NCBI GenBank assembly: GCA_949710005.1
Contig: OX453286.1
Location: 7,426,450 to 7,490,449 of the forward strand
Length of the DNA stretch: 64,000 bases
DNA from: Ricordea florida
Taxonomy: Eukaryota; Cnidaria; Anthozoa; Corallimorpharia; Ricordeidae
Direction of reading: 5' to 3'
Shown here: positions 1 to 12,602 of the stretch, piece by piece
How positions within the stretch are numbered: the stretch's first letter is position 1
Layout: every line of letters begins with the position of its first letter
Notes under the pieces: generated by a model
Seen by the model: only the letters and a program-made list of their open reading frames with translations
Databases searched by the model: none
Told to the model about the DNA's origin: nothing
Made by a program: the position numbers and the translations under genes

Positions 1-185
1 GGTCTTGGCACCAGTTATTTGAACCCCCCTACCGCCTTTTCATCCCCAGCCCCCCTCCCATCCATTCCTCCACTGGCAGATAAACTGACGAAGAAGGTAT
101 AATTTCAGACGCTTAATAATCATGCATGAAAAATTAAAGAATAAAACGAAAAAATATAAGTAAACTTTACTTAAAGTTGTATGAG

Positions 186-548
186 TCGACCGTTTAGCTC
201 AGTGGTAGAGCGTCGGACTAGCGTGCGGGAGGTCGTGGGTTCAAACCCCGGCCGGACCAACACTCAGGGTCTTTAATTAATTGAGGAGAAAGTGCTGCCT
301 TTGTAATGACATCTGCAAATGGTTAGACTTTCTAGTCTTCTCGGATAAGGACGATAAACCGTAGGCCCCGTCTCACAACTCTTCATAATTGATTCCGTGG
401 GACGTAAAAGAACACACACACTGTTCGAAAAGAGTAGGGGACGTAGTTCCCGGTGTTGTGATGGTTAAATGCTCGGAGATATTAGCTGCATAAAGCTACT
501 CTAAAATCCGAGGGCAAATAAAGTAATGTATGTATGTATGTATGTATG
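186..548 (+). mobile_element. tRNA-derived SINE
   Basis: A Pol III box A (TAGCTCAGTGGTAGAGC, 195-211) and box B (GGTTCAAACCC, about 238-248) sit in a tRNA-like head. The anticodon stem does not pair, so this is not a working tRNA gene. A roughly 280-bp body follows and ends in a (TATG)n tail at about 524-548, the usual layout of a SINE. The family name is not assigned. Confidence 0.75.
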
Positions 549-1619
549 AGAAAAATCCTGTGAAAGCTCCAGTTGTTAACAAAGTATAATCTATTTAATG
601 AATTGTGTTTCGTGTTTAGAGGGCGGAGGAGTTCAGTCTGAATTTTTCCCCGTAAGGCAGGACTTTCGCTGCATTTCTCAGACAGTAAAAGTGAAAGCTC
701 CGGGTACCGGGAGCGGAGATTTCAAATGACTTGTGCATTATCAGTTTTATTAATTTCTCTGTGACTTTTTTAAACGATTATTAAAACTAAGGCTACTTAG
801 ACAAACAGAACGTTTTCATCCTTCTGTGGTTGGAGAAATCCGCATACAAGCTACTATTGCCGTCTTTGGCATCTTCGTTGCCTTGTTTCTTTGTTTCTTG
901 TGTTTTGTTTGTTTGTTTGTCTGTTTTTTTTTTTTTTGCCGACTTCTTTTTAAGGTCTTTTGACAAGAAATCGACGGTCCAACAAGTTTACTCTAAACAA
1001 ACAGAACACAGAAAACGTGAGCTGAAGATTCTTCAGCTAAAGTTAAAAAAGAATTGCTGAATTTTTGGATTGTTAAATTTGTATTGTACTGAAAATTAAC
1101 CTCTAGCAGTCAGATCGATGGTGTAAATAGTGTATTGTTTTCAGCAAAGGATGGTTCATTTATTAGCTATATATATGTTGTGGTTCAATCTTATCCTTTA
1201 TTTCAATTTATTTTCCCACATTTTTAACTCGTTATCATACATTTCTGTTCCCTAAAAACAAAGGAAAATTAAACTTACACCAAGGATGAAGTTAAACCAC
1301 AACATGGTCAATAAAGACTGAGCCGGAAGCTGTGTCATGTGATCATCAGGTTTAACGATGAAGAAATCTAACTTGTTCTGACAGCGACACACAACAACAA
1401 AAGAAGAGTAAGCTCCACGTTTTGATATTGTTTACAAAAAAAAAATAAATAGTCTTGCCCAAATTGAAAAAGCGGAAAATGCAGCATGAAATCAGTTCTC
1501 ATTATTCACTAAACATGAATTCCCGTTATACCGCTTTTCATTATCCTTATAACATACGCAATATTTGAGTCGTCCAGTCACTGAATCATTATAACCAGTA
1601 GTGTAGATTATTGGAATCA
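549..1619. other. Intergenic, no gene recognised
   Basis: AT-rich sequence with homopolymer runs (T-run near 926-938, A-run near 1435-1445). The 76-codon open frame at 830-1060 is T-rich low-complexity sequence without a domain or splice pattern and is not called as a gene. Confidence 0.5.
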
Positions 1620-1747
1620 ATGTAAGTAGTATCTAGACAACTGTGCACCTACCTTCCCCTAACACAACATTAACTCTAACTTTTTAACTTATTATAACTT
1701 GTTGGGTTAGGGGAGGGGTAAGTGCACAGTAGCCCAGATACTTACAT
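1620..1747. repeat. Hairpin MITE-like inverted repeat
   Basis: About 50 bp at each end are imperfect inverted copies: the left arm runs from ATGTAAGTAGTATCTAGACA and the right arm ends CCCAGATACTTACAT. A short AT-rich loop separates them. Both arms carry a GTGCAC and a CCCCTAAC-type block. No coding capacity; a dispersed foldback element is the likely identity. Confidence 0.6.
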
Positions 1748-2281
1748 CTACTATATCGCCTCCCAAATTCACATATCATGAAACTCTAACTGATACATAC
1801 AAAATGCCGCAGCTCGGTTGGTCACGGCAACACGAAGATTCTGTCATTTTACACCGTGAGACTTTTCCATTTCCATTGGCTCCCTATAAGTTATCGCATA
1901 ACACGACGCATCACACGAGCCCACAGTAGGAGAAGTTGTGTGGCTTAAATCTCTTTGCAAGAAATCCAATCATGACAGATTTTAAACGCGTTACTTGGGC
2001 TGCTAAACCAGGAATGCAATATTGCAGGGACTGATATAACCATCAACCACGCCATTTGTAAAAAGACAACAACTGGCAGAAACTACAAAGGATTGTACAC
2101 TACTACCAGGTACTGTAGGTCACATTATGTGAGCTATGAGCACATGTGCTACTCAGAAAAACAAAACAAGTTGACTCACGTCAAATAAATAATTCGATTC
2201 TACGGCAAATAATCACACCAAAGCTGCAAAGACAGGAGCATACACAATACAATGCTATTTTTCAAGTGAATATTTTCAATT

Positions 2282-2474
2282 AGTATAAATACTCAGGTGA
2301 TTATACAAAACCGCGCGCTCTGATTGGTTCGCTATCTCGGATTATCAGCCGATAATCACCTCGACGAACAAAATGGCTGCCAGTCGTTCGCGCGCTTTTG
2401 ATGAAATATAATTTTTTCGTGTTGTACAATGCTTTTTTTTCTTTTTTTGAAATAATCACCTGTGTATTTATACT
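2282..2474. repeat. MITE-like element with 23-bp terminal inverted repeats
   Basis: AGTATAAATACTCAGGTGAT begins at 2282 and its reverse complement, with one mismatch, ends at 2474. The interior is not coding. A second palindrome begins five bases further on. Confidence 0.6.
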
Positions 2475-2478
2475 AAAA

Positions 2479-2579
2479 CAATTATTCGCCTCAGGCTCAG
2501 TGATCATCGGTGAATATTCACCTCGACTTCGTCTCGGTGAATATTCACCGATAATCACTTCACCTTCGGCGAATAATTG
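2479..2579. repeat. 101-bp near-perfect palindrome
   Basis: The ends are CAATTATTCGCC and GGCGAATAATTG, with nested inverted copies of ATCGGTGAATATTCACC inside. A shorter relative occurs at 42015-42083, so this is a dispersed foldback repeat. Confidence 0.6.
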
Positions 2580-3504
2580 TTAATTCAATGAAATTAAAAT
2601 AAAAAAAAGCTTAAAAGTGCTTAATAAATGCTACTTTATTAACCTTTTAAAAACTATCATCAGTGCGGTGATATGATCAATTCTATCAGTAGTATAAGTT
2701 CTTGGCAAAAGCGTAACTTCAATCTACCAACACTTGCTTTATTTATAAAACAAACGAAACGGTAAGATAGATAGAAACTACTGATAAAATATAGCAAACT
2801 CGAGATACACTGTTTCATCACATATTATTTAAACACCGGGAAAGGAGTTGAAAATACAGCGCGCAGCAGAGTATTTTTAGCAAAATTCGAGATGTTTGAC
2901 CAGTGATAAAATGCATGTATCGAGTGCTGGATTCTGCTTCTCAAAATAAACGATTTGGACAGAGAAATCTAAGAGGTAAAAACGAGTCGGGTTTCATCAA
3001 AATACACGTCCCTATCGTCCCTGATTTTCTTTGTCTTTCACTTACGCGTTATTAATGACTTTAAGAAGTCTCTATTAAGACTTGAGTAATTTCAGGAGCT
3101 CCTGACAATTTCTGTTGATTTGTACAGAGGTCTTGCAGTCGCCCTTTGGCAATTAACCTTTTAAGTGTATTTGAGTACATGCACCTTAATAAAACGAAAT
3201 CAAATCAAGTAACATCATTTTCACTCAAGTAAGACATCAAGATCCTCGAGTTCCAGGAAACAACAAGAAGTTCGTTCTCAGGCTTACTCTTGACAAAAAG
3301 TTCCTAATTTTTTACTTAACAATGCTAATCATCATTACTGTTGAGAATTCAAGTATGTCTTAAGCTTAAAAAATTAACTAAATCCAGGTTTTCAAAAGCA
3401 TTATGTATTTCCAAATTTAAAGGCTTTGGCTACTCTTCAACATTTGGGCAACCCCCACCTCCCCCGCCCTTCCGCAGCCTGTAACATCCCCGCTTGTCAG
3501 TTTT
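2580..3504. other. Intergenic; paralogous to 45430-45620
   Basis: No gene seen. The part from about 3235 to 3480 matches 45440-45620 with many small differences. Both therefore belong to the duplicated unit downstream of a FReD exon. Confidence 0.5.
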
Positions 3505-3612
3505 GCCTCCAAACTAGAGATGCCTTACAGTAAGATCTAACTTGTCAATAACGATATTTCTGTCCTTACGCAAGTTACATGTTGTCAGTTACAACAGTTG
3601 CTGGAATGTTAG
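3505..3612 (-). pseudogene. Relic of FReD exon (copy A exon 3 remnant)
   Basis: The reverse strand aligns with the part of exon 3 that encodes the C-N-C-D-K-N-D to L-P-V-R-Q-L-R-F-G stretch of the fibrinogen-related domain, but with substitutions and indels that destroy the frame. The rest of the exon is not recognisable. A similar scrap lies at 45625-45785. This is the only trace of exon 3 for copy A inside the window. Confidence 0.6.
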
Positions 3613-3727
3613 TCTTAAGTAAGCTTAGTCTTTACACATACTTATGAAACACGTGTTAGGCTTCAAGGCAAACAAGAAGAATTGCAAGAACACAACTAAA
3701 TGACAACGGTAGTGTTTAATTATTTAT

Positions 3728-3760
3728 AATTTAAGATTTAAGATTTAAGATTTAAGATTT
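3728..3760. repeat. AAGATTT tandem repeat
   Basis: About four and a half perfect copies of a 7-bp unit, in the intron side of copy A exon 2. Confidence 0.8.
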
Positions 3761-3912
3761 AATTATTAATACGAAGCTAATAGGTCTACAGCCAAAAAGA
3801 AAATTAATAAATACAAAACTGCGGACTTGCAAATCGTCCACCACTTGGTTCATCAGATTTCTGAAATAGTTGGCCTTTAATTACTCTTTTGTCTCTACAC
3901 TAGAATGCTTTA

Positions 3913-4551
<639 letters not shown>

Positions 4552-5170
4552 TCAGAGCTAAACCCTTAAATCAAGTGTTACTCGTGCACATACAGAGCAG
4601 GCAGCGCAAGCTCTGCTATTAGGTGCTACGCAAACATCTGTTTTTCTGTGGCATTCATAGAATTGTACCATCCCTGCTTAGTAATCTCTGAGAAACATTT
4701 GATTTCACTTGAGTTCCATTTGTGTTAATTTGTCTTTTCAGTTTGCGGAACGACACGGTTCGAAACTGACGTACAAACACGAATAGCATGTGCGTCTGTA
4801 GGCATTTTGAGTGTCTCACAAGGAAAAGAAGTCGCCATAATTGCCCTGAAAATATTTTAAATCGAACTCTGAACGCTGAACACTGCTTCAACTGAGCTTC
4901 AACTTTTGTTGAAGACTCCTCAGTCCCTGCTCGGCTGCACATTCGCGACATTTATAGATAAATAAATAGATTTATTGATAGGCCACACAAACTTCCACCC
5001 ATGCTCGCCCAAAGCGTGCACGAGTAATGAGCTTCTACGACATAAAGAAAAATCTTAATGACAGAATTGACGATATATTAATAAAGTAGATATGCTCACA
5101 ACACCTTATTTAGCAGTTTACTTTATTTCTATTGGCATTTCCTTCATGGCTATCCCTTACTTAGCCTGAT

Positions 5171-6711
5171 AATGAACAAAACCATGTAGGATAGCCCAGC
5201 TGACGAATCATACCAAACAAGTCTTTCTTGCATTTTTGCAAAGTATGTTAGTGATGATCTTAAAAATCCTTAAGACTCTCAATCCTTTATCAAGTTGAAT
5301 TAGTTTATTTACATTACCATCTCATTTTAGGTTATCAGTGGTATATATATTCAGCGTTGCACTTAAAAAAAATCACACTTGCCATCATTAATACAGCAAT
5401 ACATATTTGTTTTTATCCTTATAACTTCTTGTTTTTACAATGTAAATATGAGTCACACAACAGTAAGCAAAACAGGTAAGCCTATTTTTCCAACATGTCT
5501 ACTTCAACACAATCTAGTTCACTTCAAGGTAAATTCGGAAATCAATACACAGAAAACTTTTCATTTTAACGGCTTGTGGTGTATTGTATATAATATAACA
5601 CTTAATACATTTTCTACATGACTTACTGTTTTCGAACCCTTCAATGACTTTCTTATATTGTAACCTTCGTGGTTCTCCGTCACGGCAGCCGCCTCCATAT
5701 TTACAAGTAAATGTTGACATACTTCTTGGCCGTCCCAATACTTCTACAACTCCATTCCTGTTAGTACTAACACTTAAATCAGTAGAAAAGTCCTACATGC
5801 GATGTTTCGTATCCAGGTTGGCCACAGAAGTTCTTCGGTTTCACATCATGGATTCGTCAATTTATTCTATTTTCAGTAGTAGTTTCGTTCAATAACGAGT
5901 ACTCATTTCGCTCATATAAGTTCTCATTCAAGTGCTAATTTCGCTCTATGAGTTCTCACCAAAGCTTACTACATTAGCAAGAGATTTTCTCATCTTCAGA
6001 TCACTTTCGAGCCAACTGAAATTCATATACTGCTTGTAATCTTGGGGGCGGTCGATGGCGGTCGATGTCGGAAAAGCGAATAGTTATCATCTGTTCACGT
6101 TTAGCGCCTGGCCGAGTAAAGGGCTCATGAAATTCAGTCTCCAATATGGTCATTGTCGTAACTGGAAACATTTAAACTCCTTTTGATTTTAGTAAGACCG
6201 CTAATGAGGCCCTGTTAGTGAGGTTCTTTATGTCGCGCGTCTGAGTTTCAAACCTTTTCTCGTCGCAATTTCGGAAGGTCGAAGGTCGCTGTCGTAATTT
6301 CCCGTGAGCGGCTCGTCGTTCGTCGCCATTTCAGGTCCTTTATGTCGCCGTTTCAAGGCCATGTTGCTTGTCGAAATTTACCCCTAACAGGGCCTCGCTA
6401 ATCGTCCTCTTAAGCTACAAAATCATTACAAACTCTGGCAACGGTACGATACACTTTCAGCGTGAACTTTCATCAACAGACTTCCGTGACTTCGGTCACG
6501 ACAATTGTCGTCTTCATATCGGTGCCCCCGAGTTCTATCCGACTAATTACGAAGTGTGTCTACACTGGAGTGAGTGAGTGAGTGAGTGAGTGAGTGAGTG
6601 AGCGAGTGAGCGAGTGAGCGAGTGAGTGAGTGAGTGAGTGAGTGAGTGACAATTTGCATATCGGAGTCCCCACAAAAACTCGCAAATACGCTTCGCGTAT
6701 CCACGAGTTAA
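5171..6711. mobile_element. Dispersed element with terminal hairpin and (GAGT)n, inserted in copy A intron 1
   Basis: Copy F intron 1 is collinear with A up to about 5170 and again from about 6712, so this block is an insertion. Its right end is a hairpin (ACTCG...ATACGC/GCGTAT...CGAGT, about 6676-6708) preceded by a GAGT microsatellite at 6568-6649. An inverted relative starts at 63611. On the reverse strand, about 5640-5760 has a short open stretch (TFTCKYGGGCRDGEPRR) shared, with substitutions, by the right-hand copy. This may be a captured exon. The class is unclear; a Helitron/Helentron-like or other non-autonomous DNA element fits. Confidence 0.55.
6568..6649. repeat. (GAGT)n microsatellite
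   Basis: About 20 units of GAGT with a few GAGC variants. The inverted copy at 63668-63722 carries the complementary (CTCA)n. Confidence 0.9.
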
Positions 6712-7561
6712 AAACGATAGGAAGGTGTGACCGTTACAGCTGTGTCACGATGGTGAACTGCTTTTCTGATGTAGTGGCGTAACTGTTATAGTTGTGTCAC
6801 GGTGGAGATCAAATCAAATCTTTTGATGCTTTATGGCTTATATACATTTTACAGCTAAAGTTTATGTTGATGGTCACGTTCGTAAGACTCTTCCTTTTCT
6901 ATAATCTGCGCACAGAACACGTGACTTAGTTATTTTTGGAAAGGGCATGTTACTTCCTTGTGTGCTGAAACGCTCAGAAGGGAAAGAGCTCATATTGGGA
7001 ACTTTGTCTCTGCAAACTCTTCTCATTTTTTGCGTTGACCTAGCTCGAAAGTGGAATTGCCACACTTTAAAACCTGACAAGCCTCGCGTTTCTTCGTCTT
7101 GGAATAGAACGCCAAGTTATATAGGAAAAGTTCCAAATACCGTCATTTTGATCAGGAGAGAGAAAGTAAAACTTTCAAAGACTTTGCCTTTCAGTCATGC
7201 ATAAAACAACATGCGGTCCATCTAATGTCTGGGCTTCGATTCACGAGGCTCTTCTAATCAAAGGCTTCTCCCAAGTATTATTACAATACAAAGCTATGTT
7301 ATATCCAATGAGCGCTTCCAGTTTATAACATTCAAGAAATTTGGCCAAAAAGATTTCAAATGCTCGACTTGTGACTTCACTCACAATCTGATCGGTAATC
7401 AACGCAGCCGATCAATACTGTAAAGAGAACTCGCCTTCTGATCACTTTTATAACAGACAGGGCTTAATTATTAAGAAAACCACTCGTCAGCTCTTAACCA
7501 CTCACTAGATCTTATGAGGAAGGGGAGGCATTAAATACCAGAACAGACTCTTATTATTTAC

Positions 7562-7826
7562 CTCCTCTTCCTTTCCACTGGCTGCGTGCCATAACCTGCC
7601 ATCTCCCGTGATACTGTTGTACCTTACCAAAGATTTCTTTCTCCATCTTATCACACAATGTTACTGAGTGTGAGATCAGTTCATGATGACGTTGCATCCT
7701 AAGTTCCATGCGAATTAGTGCCACACAACACACAACAGACAGCATCAAACCTGACACTGAACACACATTGTACAATAGTTTGCTATCCCTTCTCTCCTGT
7801 CCATCTTTGCTTCCTTGATTCTTCAT
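7562..7826 (-). CDS. Copy A exon 1: cytosolic tail, signal anchor, stalk
   Basis: 265 bp from ATG at 7826 to donor GTAAAT at 7561. It encodes 88 residues: a polar tail of about 20 residues with no signal peptide, a hydrophobic segment including [13 protein letters not shown], then a basic and polar helix. The lack of an N-terminal signal peptide and the single hydrophobic segment suggest type II orientation. Confidence 0.8.
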
Positions 7827-8261
7827 GACCAAAACTGTTAAGTGTTTTTATCCCTTCAAATTATAAGCTGCAGTTTTGTGTCAAGAAAAATGGGTGTTTT
7901 CTTGGTGATTTTCGCCCAATGAGACTCAACTATCCGAGTTCTTTGGTCCAGTTTTGGTTAATCAGTGCTTGATTTCGGCTTTCTCTGATCTTCACAGAAT
8001 TTAAAGATAGCATAGTATATGTCCCTGCGTGACGTATTGATGATATGCATATGAAGCTTATTTACCAGTTAAGGTCAAGGGTCTATTCGAATTTACCTTT
8101 ATTTTACATTATAATATCTGTGTGTATCATGAGTCTTGGGTGACGAGTTCATCTCCGAATACGTTAAGTCAGACCTGATTTTTCTAGTCTTCTCTCTTTT
8201 GGTGGTCAGCTTTCAAATTATCATTTTTTCTTCCTGACTATATTAGGCAGATATTAGTACA

Positions 8262-8384
8262 ATGGCGAGCGAAGAAACGATATTTTTAGATCTCTTCGAG
8301 TGTACAGATCGATCTCCCAACCACATCGAACGGGTGAGATATCAAGTTAAACACGGAAATAGCGTTGACGTTGCTAGTGCTTGA
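8262..8384 (+). CDS. Possible 40-residue ORF or first exon, divergent from copy A
   Basis: An ATG in good context (caATGGCG) opens 40 codons starting MASEETIFLDLFECTDR. After codon 24 there is a GTGAGA that could be a splice donor. The same frame, with no visible change, occurs at 58271-58393 in the matching position upstream of copy F. Function unknown. Identity may reflect recent duplication of the whole segment rather than selection. Confidence 0.35.
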   Translation: MASEETIFLDLFECTDRSPNHIERVRYQVKHGNSVDVASA

Positions 8385-9672
8385 CTTTCTGTGTTCTGAT
8401 ACGAAATTCAAAGCTAGTATATATAGGACATGCCTGTGTGTGATATGCTGATCGGTATAATGTTACAGAGATGTGAGTCAGGTTAGGTCAATCCTCTATA
8501 TTGATTTTACTTTATGTGATGAACTAGTTAACGTTTAAAGTAAAATGACCAACTCATTTACAAATTCCGTTGTCTCCTTTGTACAATAGCCAGTGATTTG
8601 GGTTCGTCATGGTACAGCCACGCCCAGCATCAATACCTTTTTTATTGGTTTCTTTCCCTTTTAACTGCTTTGTTTTGTTTTCTTTACCTGAAACAACCAA
8701 AATAATCTGTCATTCACGGGCAGACGATATTCTTAGTTTTAGTCTCTTTGCCTTTTTTCCTTTTTTTTCCCTCGGCTCTATTAATTCCTATGGGGACTGA
8801 CATACTCATCATTTGTTTCTTTTTTTTTAAGGAAAGGCCCAAGCCTAAGTTCTGATCTCCATATCTTCCACATGCAATTTTGGTCAGACATTTTACCCCT
8901 TTAGTGGACTGTCCAATGTAATGCGGTAACGCGGCCTTTGACCAACCTACTTAAAAAGATTTTCAAGTGTTATTACTGATTCATCTTGAAGCGCATTTTA
9001 ATTCTGCTAATGTCAAAAAGTAATTTGGTCATCGTTTTGGTTCTCCATTGTTACTACAGGTAATAAAGAATCTTACCTGAAAATCATTTTTAATATTACA
9101 AAGGCTTCTGCAAAACAGATATTCAAGAGACCCCTTTCTTTATTTATCGCATTGTGTTGTTTTTTTTTTTATCACAATAATGATAGAGCTGATTTCACTT
9201 CACAATAGCTAACATATAAATATATTAAAGTTAAATCGCTTGTAATCACTCAAATAGCATTTTGTACTTAATATAACGGTTCCACGTTTGATCAGGTATA
9301 AAATTTGCACGAATAAGCCTTCCGTTGACACTGTAACTGCTATCCTGACGAGTTTTGTGCCGCATATCTGTGCAAGTTTCGTAACATGCTTTAGAAGAAA
9401 ATTCATGTTTCGATCCGTAAAAAGCTCAAGTTGTTCCGGTACAGTGTGAACAGGTTTTTTCCGTTTTCGAAGAGGAGCGCCATATTTGAAGATTCGTGTT
9501 TTCCACGCATAAGTAAAATGGTAAACGTTACTGTTTTCCTAGCGACTGAGAACCGGCAAAAACCAGTTTAAAAACATAAAAAATTCAAAAACCACATTGG
9601 ATCAAATAGGTGTAAACTTGCACCGATTCAAACTGCACCGGCACACTAGTCTACAGTGTGAACGTGGCCTTA
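8385..9672. other. Intergenic, no gene recognised
   Basis: The first part, to about 8630, matches the flanks of the Ty3/Gypsy insertion at 58.5 and 63.5 kb and preserves the empty target site (around 8532-8540). Beyond that it is AT-rich sequence with poly-T runs and no supportable gene. Confidence 0.5.
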
Positions 9673-9963
9673 GGGACGGACCATTAGAAAAGTGATGGGG
9701 GGGGTGGGGAATTTTCAGCTTGCACGAATTTTTTTTTCGCTTACTGCTTGTGCAAAAATTTTTTTTTAGGTGAACCCCTCTGCACGAATTTTTTTTACTA
9801 CGTGTGAAAAAGTCACAATTGGATCTTCCTTCTGCATGAACTTTTTTTTTACTTTCTTCTTTGCATGAATTTTTTTCTTGGCATTTTCCCTTGCATTAAT
9901 TTTTTTTTCTTTTTTCCCCACCCCCCCCCCCCCCCTGCCATCACTTTTCTAATGGTCCGTCCC
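9673..9963. mobile_element. PIF/Harbinger-type MITE
   Basis: Terminal inverted repeats of about 26 bp start GGGACGGACCATTAGAAAAG. The element is flanked by TTA on both sides (9670-9672 and 9964-9966), the 3-bp target duplication typical of PIF/Harbinger elements. The interior is a degenerate tandem array of a unit of about 30 bp built around TTGCACGAATTTTTTTT. It ends in a C-run. No coding capacity. Confidence 0.75.
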
Positions 9964-10973
9964 TTAGAATACCGAATAGCAGAAATAGAACATCTTGTAG
10001 CAAAAAGAAGAGCAAGCAAACGGAACAGTAGCAGTAGTTAAGCAAATGTGACCCTAAGAAATTCCCAGATAAGTATTCATCATAAGGCCGTTACACTCTA
10101 TTCTTTGATCCTGTGGTGTTTATGCAAGTATTTCTACTTGTATCAGTATGGAGTCTGTGCAACGGCATGCACATTGAAAACATAACAGAATTAGCATGAG
10201 ACGACTACGTTTGAACTGTATATCAGCTGTAATTTTTATACAGTTTGTCTGTATTATTTATCGTTCAACAAGACTCACTGACTGTTTCGATCAGAACTAT
10301 TCAACTTTCTTAAGAAAGAAACAATGACTATTTTTTTCAGTGTTGCTTGGTAATGGTACACAGTTGGGCAAACAAACACATATTCAAATATGCTCCTATT
10401 TTCTATAACCATAAAACGAGAGTTATGGTACCATGATACCAATATACTGATTGATCGTTTCTCTGATCACAGGAGTGTAAGATTATTTAACGGGGGAGTC
10501 TGGTTGAAATTTTGAGTTGAATTGAGAACTCGGTCAATTTTTTGTTTTAGTCTCCATTAGACAGAAAAATTATTAAACAATAAAGTCTGTTACAGCTAAA
10601 AGAGACTCAAAAAAAGACTTTTATGAATTAAAAAGGCAGAAAATAGGATTCAGGAGCGGCATAAATACAGAGTTGCTCGAAGACAGGCAGGACAAAGAGA
10701 CGAGGAACAGCCGCGACAAAGGGAAGGCACAACATACAGCGCTGGTGCATTCAATGAGCTTACTGTCACAACAGAACCAGCTAGGAAAAGAAAAAAGAAA
10801 TAGAAATTGTGACATTTTACAAGAAAATGATTTCTTGATACTGTAATGAGGCTACTTATATGAATTTCTTAGTGGTAGTTTTCTTTATTGATGGTTTCAC
10901 CACTGATTTTGCTTTGCAAATGTTCAACCGCATTTTTCTCAAAATAGCAATTTTTGCGTCGAATATAGCTGCC
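9964..10973. other. Intergenic, no gene recognised
   Basis: AT-rich sequence. The 64-codon reverse frame at 10621-10815 has no domain or conserved splice signal and is not called. Confidence 0.5.
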
Positions 10974-11346
10974 CCAGGAGCCCATTACCCGGGCGTGCAA
11001 CTCCCATACTAGGTCTGTGAAACGGCGTTTTCACAAGTAAGGTTTTTTTAGATCGTCTCTCCCGCGAATTGGTTCGGGAGAGCCAATCGCAAACTGGTGC
11101 ATGATTGATATGAAGCATGATAACCGCCTGTAGCCACAGCGAACACTGCCGACATACACGAGTCTTCATCGGAGTGTTTGGACAGCATTTCTGACGATAA
11201 TCAAGGTATTTACACAGAGAGTAGTAGTAGAGACAGCGGAAACAACTTATTTTCGCGGGAGAAGCCGCTCCAAAAATAACCTTACTTGTGAAAACGCCGT
11301 TGCATGAACCTGTAGCAGTTGCACGCTCCGGGTAATGGGCTCCTGG
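10974..11346. mobile_element. Long-TIR MITE with 5-bp target duplication
   Basis: Inverted ends of roughly 70-75 bp, imperfect, start CCAGGAGCCCATTACCCGGG and include AACGGCGTTTTCACAAGTAA. CTGCC is repeated directly outside each end (10969-10973 and 11347-11351). The unique interior of about 220 bp has no convincing gene. Superfamily not assigned. Confidence 0.7.
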
Positions 11347-12602
11347 CTGCCCACAATTTTTTTTTTCCTTGATATTTATCGTTTAGCCATCAAATTTGGC
11401 TCAGTTACTCATGGGAGGCTTCTCTACAAACCTATCGAGGCTTTTTTTATTTTGATAAATATTGCTGAAGTTATGCCAAGTTAAACTTTTTGTAGAATCA
11501 TTTTGTTGCTATGGAAACGTAATTTACAAAAAACCAAAATTGCCCAATAGGTTTGTAGAGGTGTGTATGTAGTATCATTGCATGAAGTATTAGGCTTGCA
11601 ATGTAAATAGAATTGAAAAAAGCATGGGGGGGGGGGGGCGTAAAATTAGTACAAAAACAGCAGTTCAAGTGGTTTTGTTAATAATTAACCAGGATTTGCA
11701 TATTATGGTATGTTACCCGTTGTCATGATAGCTTATGTTCTACTTTAACTTCATGCAAAATTCTGTATCGATACATTACATAGCTAAAGTTTTCTGAGCT
11801 TTACAATTTGATACACATTTGGGCTCAAAATCTAACCAGACTCCCCCCATGTGTTCAAGTCGTTTTAGTAACTTAAGAGAAATACGACTTCAGCAGTGAA
11901 ACCACTTGTTGTCAGATGTCCTCACTGGGAACTAACTGAATCCTCTGTTGTTATTTCAGTGTGCACGGGGTAGCCCATGACACACCTTACTTTGTATTTG
12001 TAACTCATAAAAATCTTTCCCTCTTTTACTCCGGTTGAGGGGCTTCAATCAAGCAGCGACTAACACAACCTTGAAGATTACAATCAATTGAAATTTTAAA
12101 AGAATTGATTATTATGAGTTTTGTGTCGTAAATTGAAGTAAATTAGTTAAACTCAAGAAAAAAGTAACGCTCTGATGGCGTTTTATTTTAAACAAATTAT
12201 TAGATTTATAGTCAGACCTAAGGCTCGGGAATTCTACAATACGTAAGACTGGAAGAATAATTGGGTGGTCATTATCCTATTATTCCTACTCGAACATTTT
12301 CTTTATTCCTTTATCCAAGCAAACAAATCTCATTACGCTGTTGAAAAAAATCCACTTATTCCGGACAATGTAATCACCTATTCCAAAAGCAGTCGTTATT
12401 CCACCCCATAAAATGGCATTCAGTATTCCATTATTCCAACAAAAAAAATCCTCTATTGATATTCTGTTATTCCAGTTCACACCTCCCCACCTCCACCACC
12501 CCGTTCTCCCCGATAAAAATCTGCGAAAGTGCACTGTACCACCAGACTTATGGTAATAAGTTCTGATAACCTAAGAAAGGCGGAAAGGTGTTATTTTTTA
12601 CG
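11347..12602. other. Copy B 3' flank, repeats only
   Basis: Contains a G-run near 11626-11637 and, at about 12260-12480, a degenerate array of TTATTCC-like words. No gene recognised. The 82-codon reverse frame at 12286-12534 lies in the TTATTCC array. Confidence 0.45.

Noticed and set aside
188-258. tRNA gene
   Set aside because: Box A and box B are present, but the anticodon stem does not pair and a SINE body with (TATG)n tail follows.
830-1060. 76-codon ORF
   Set aside because: T-rich low-complexity frame, no domain, no paralogue in the window.
6568-6649. CRISPR-like array
   Set aside because: Plain (GAGT)n microsatellite without spacers; the setting is a eukaryotic genome.
12286-12534. 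82-codon reverse frame downstream of copy B
   Set aside because: Falls in a TTATTCC-type repeat array; no splice or domain support.
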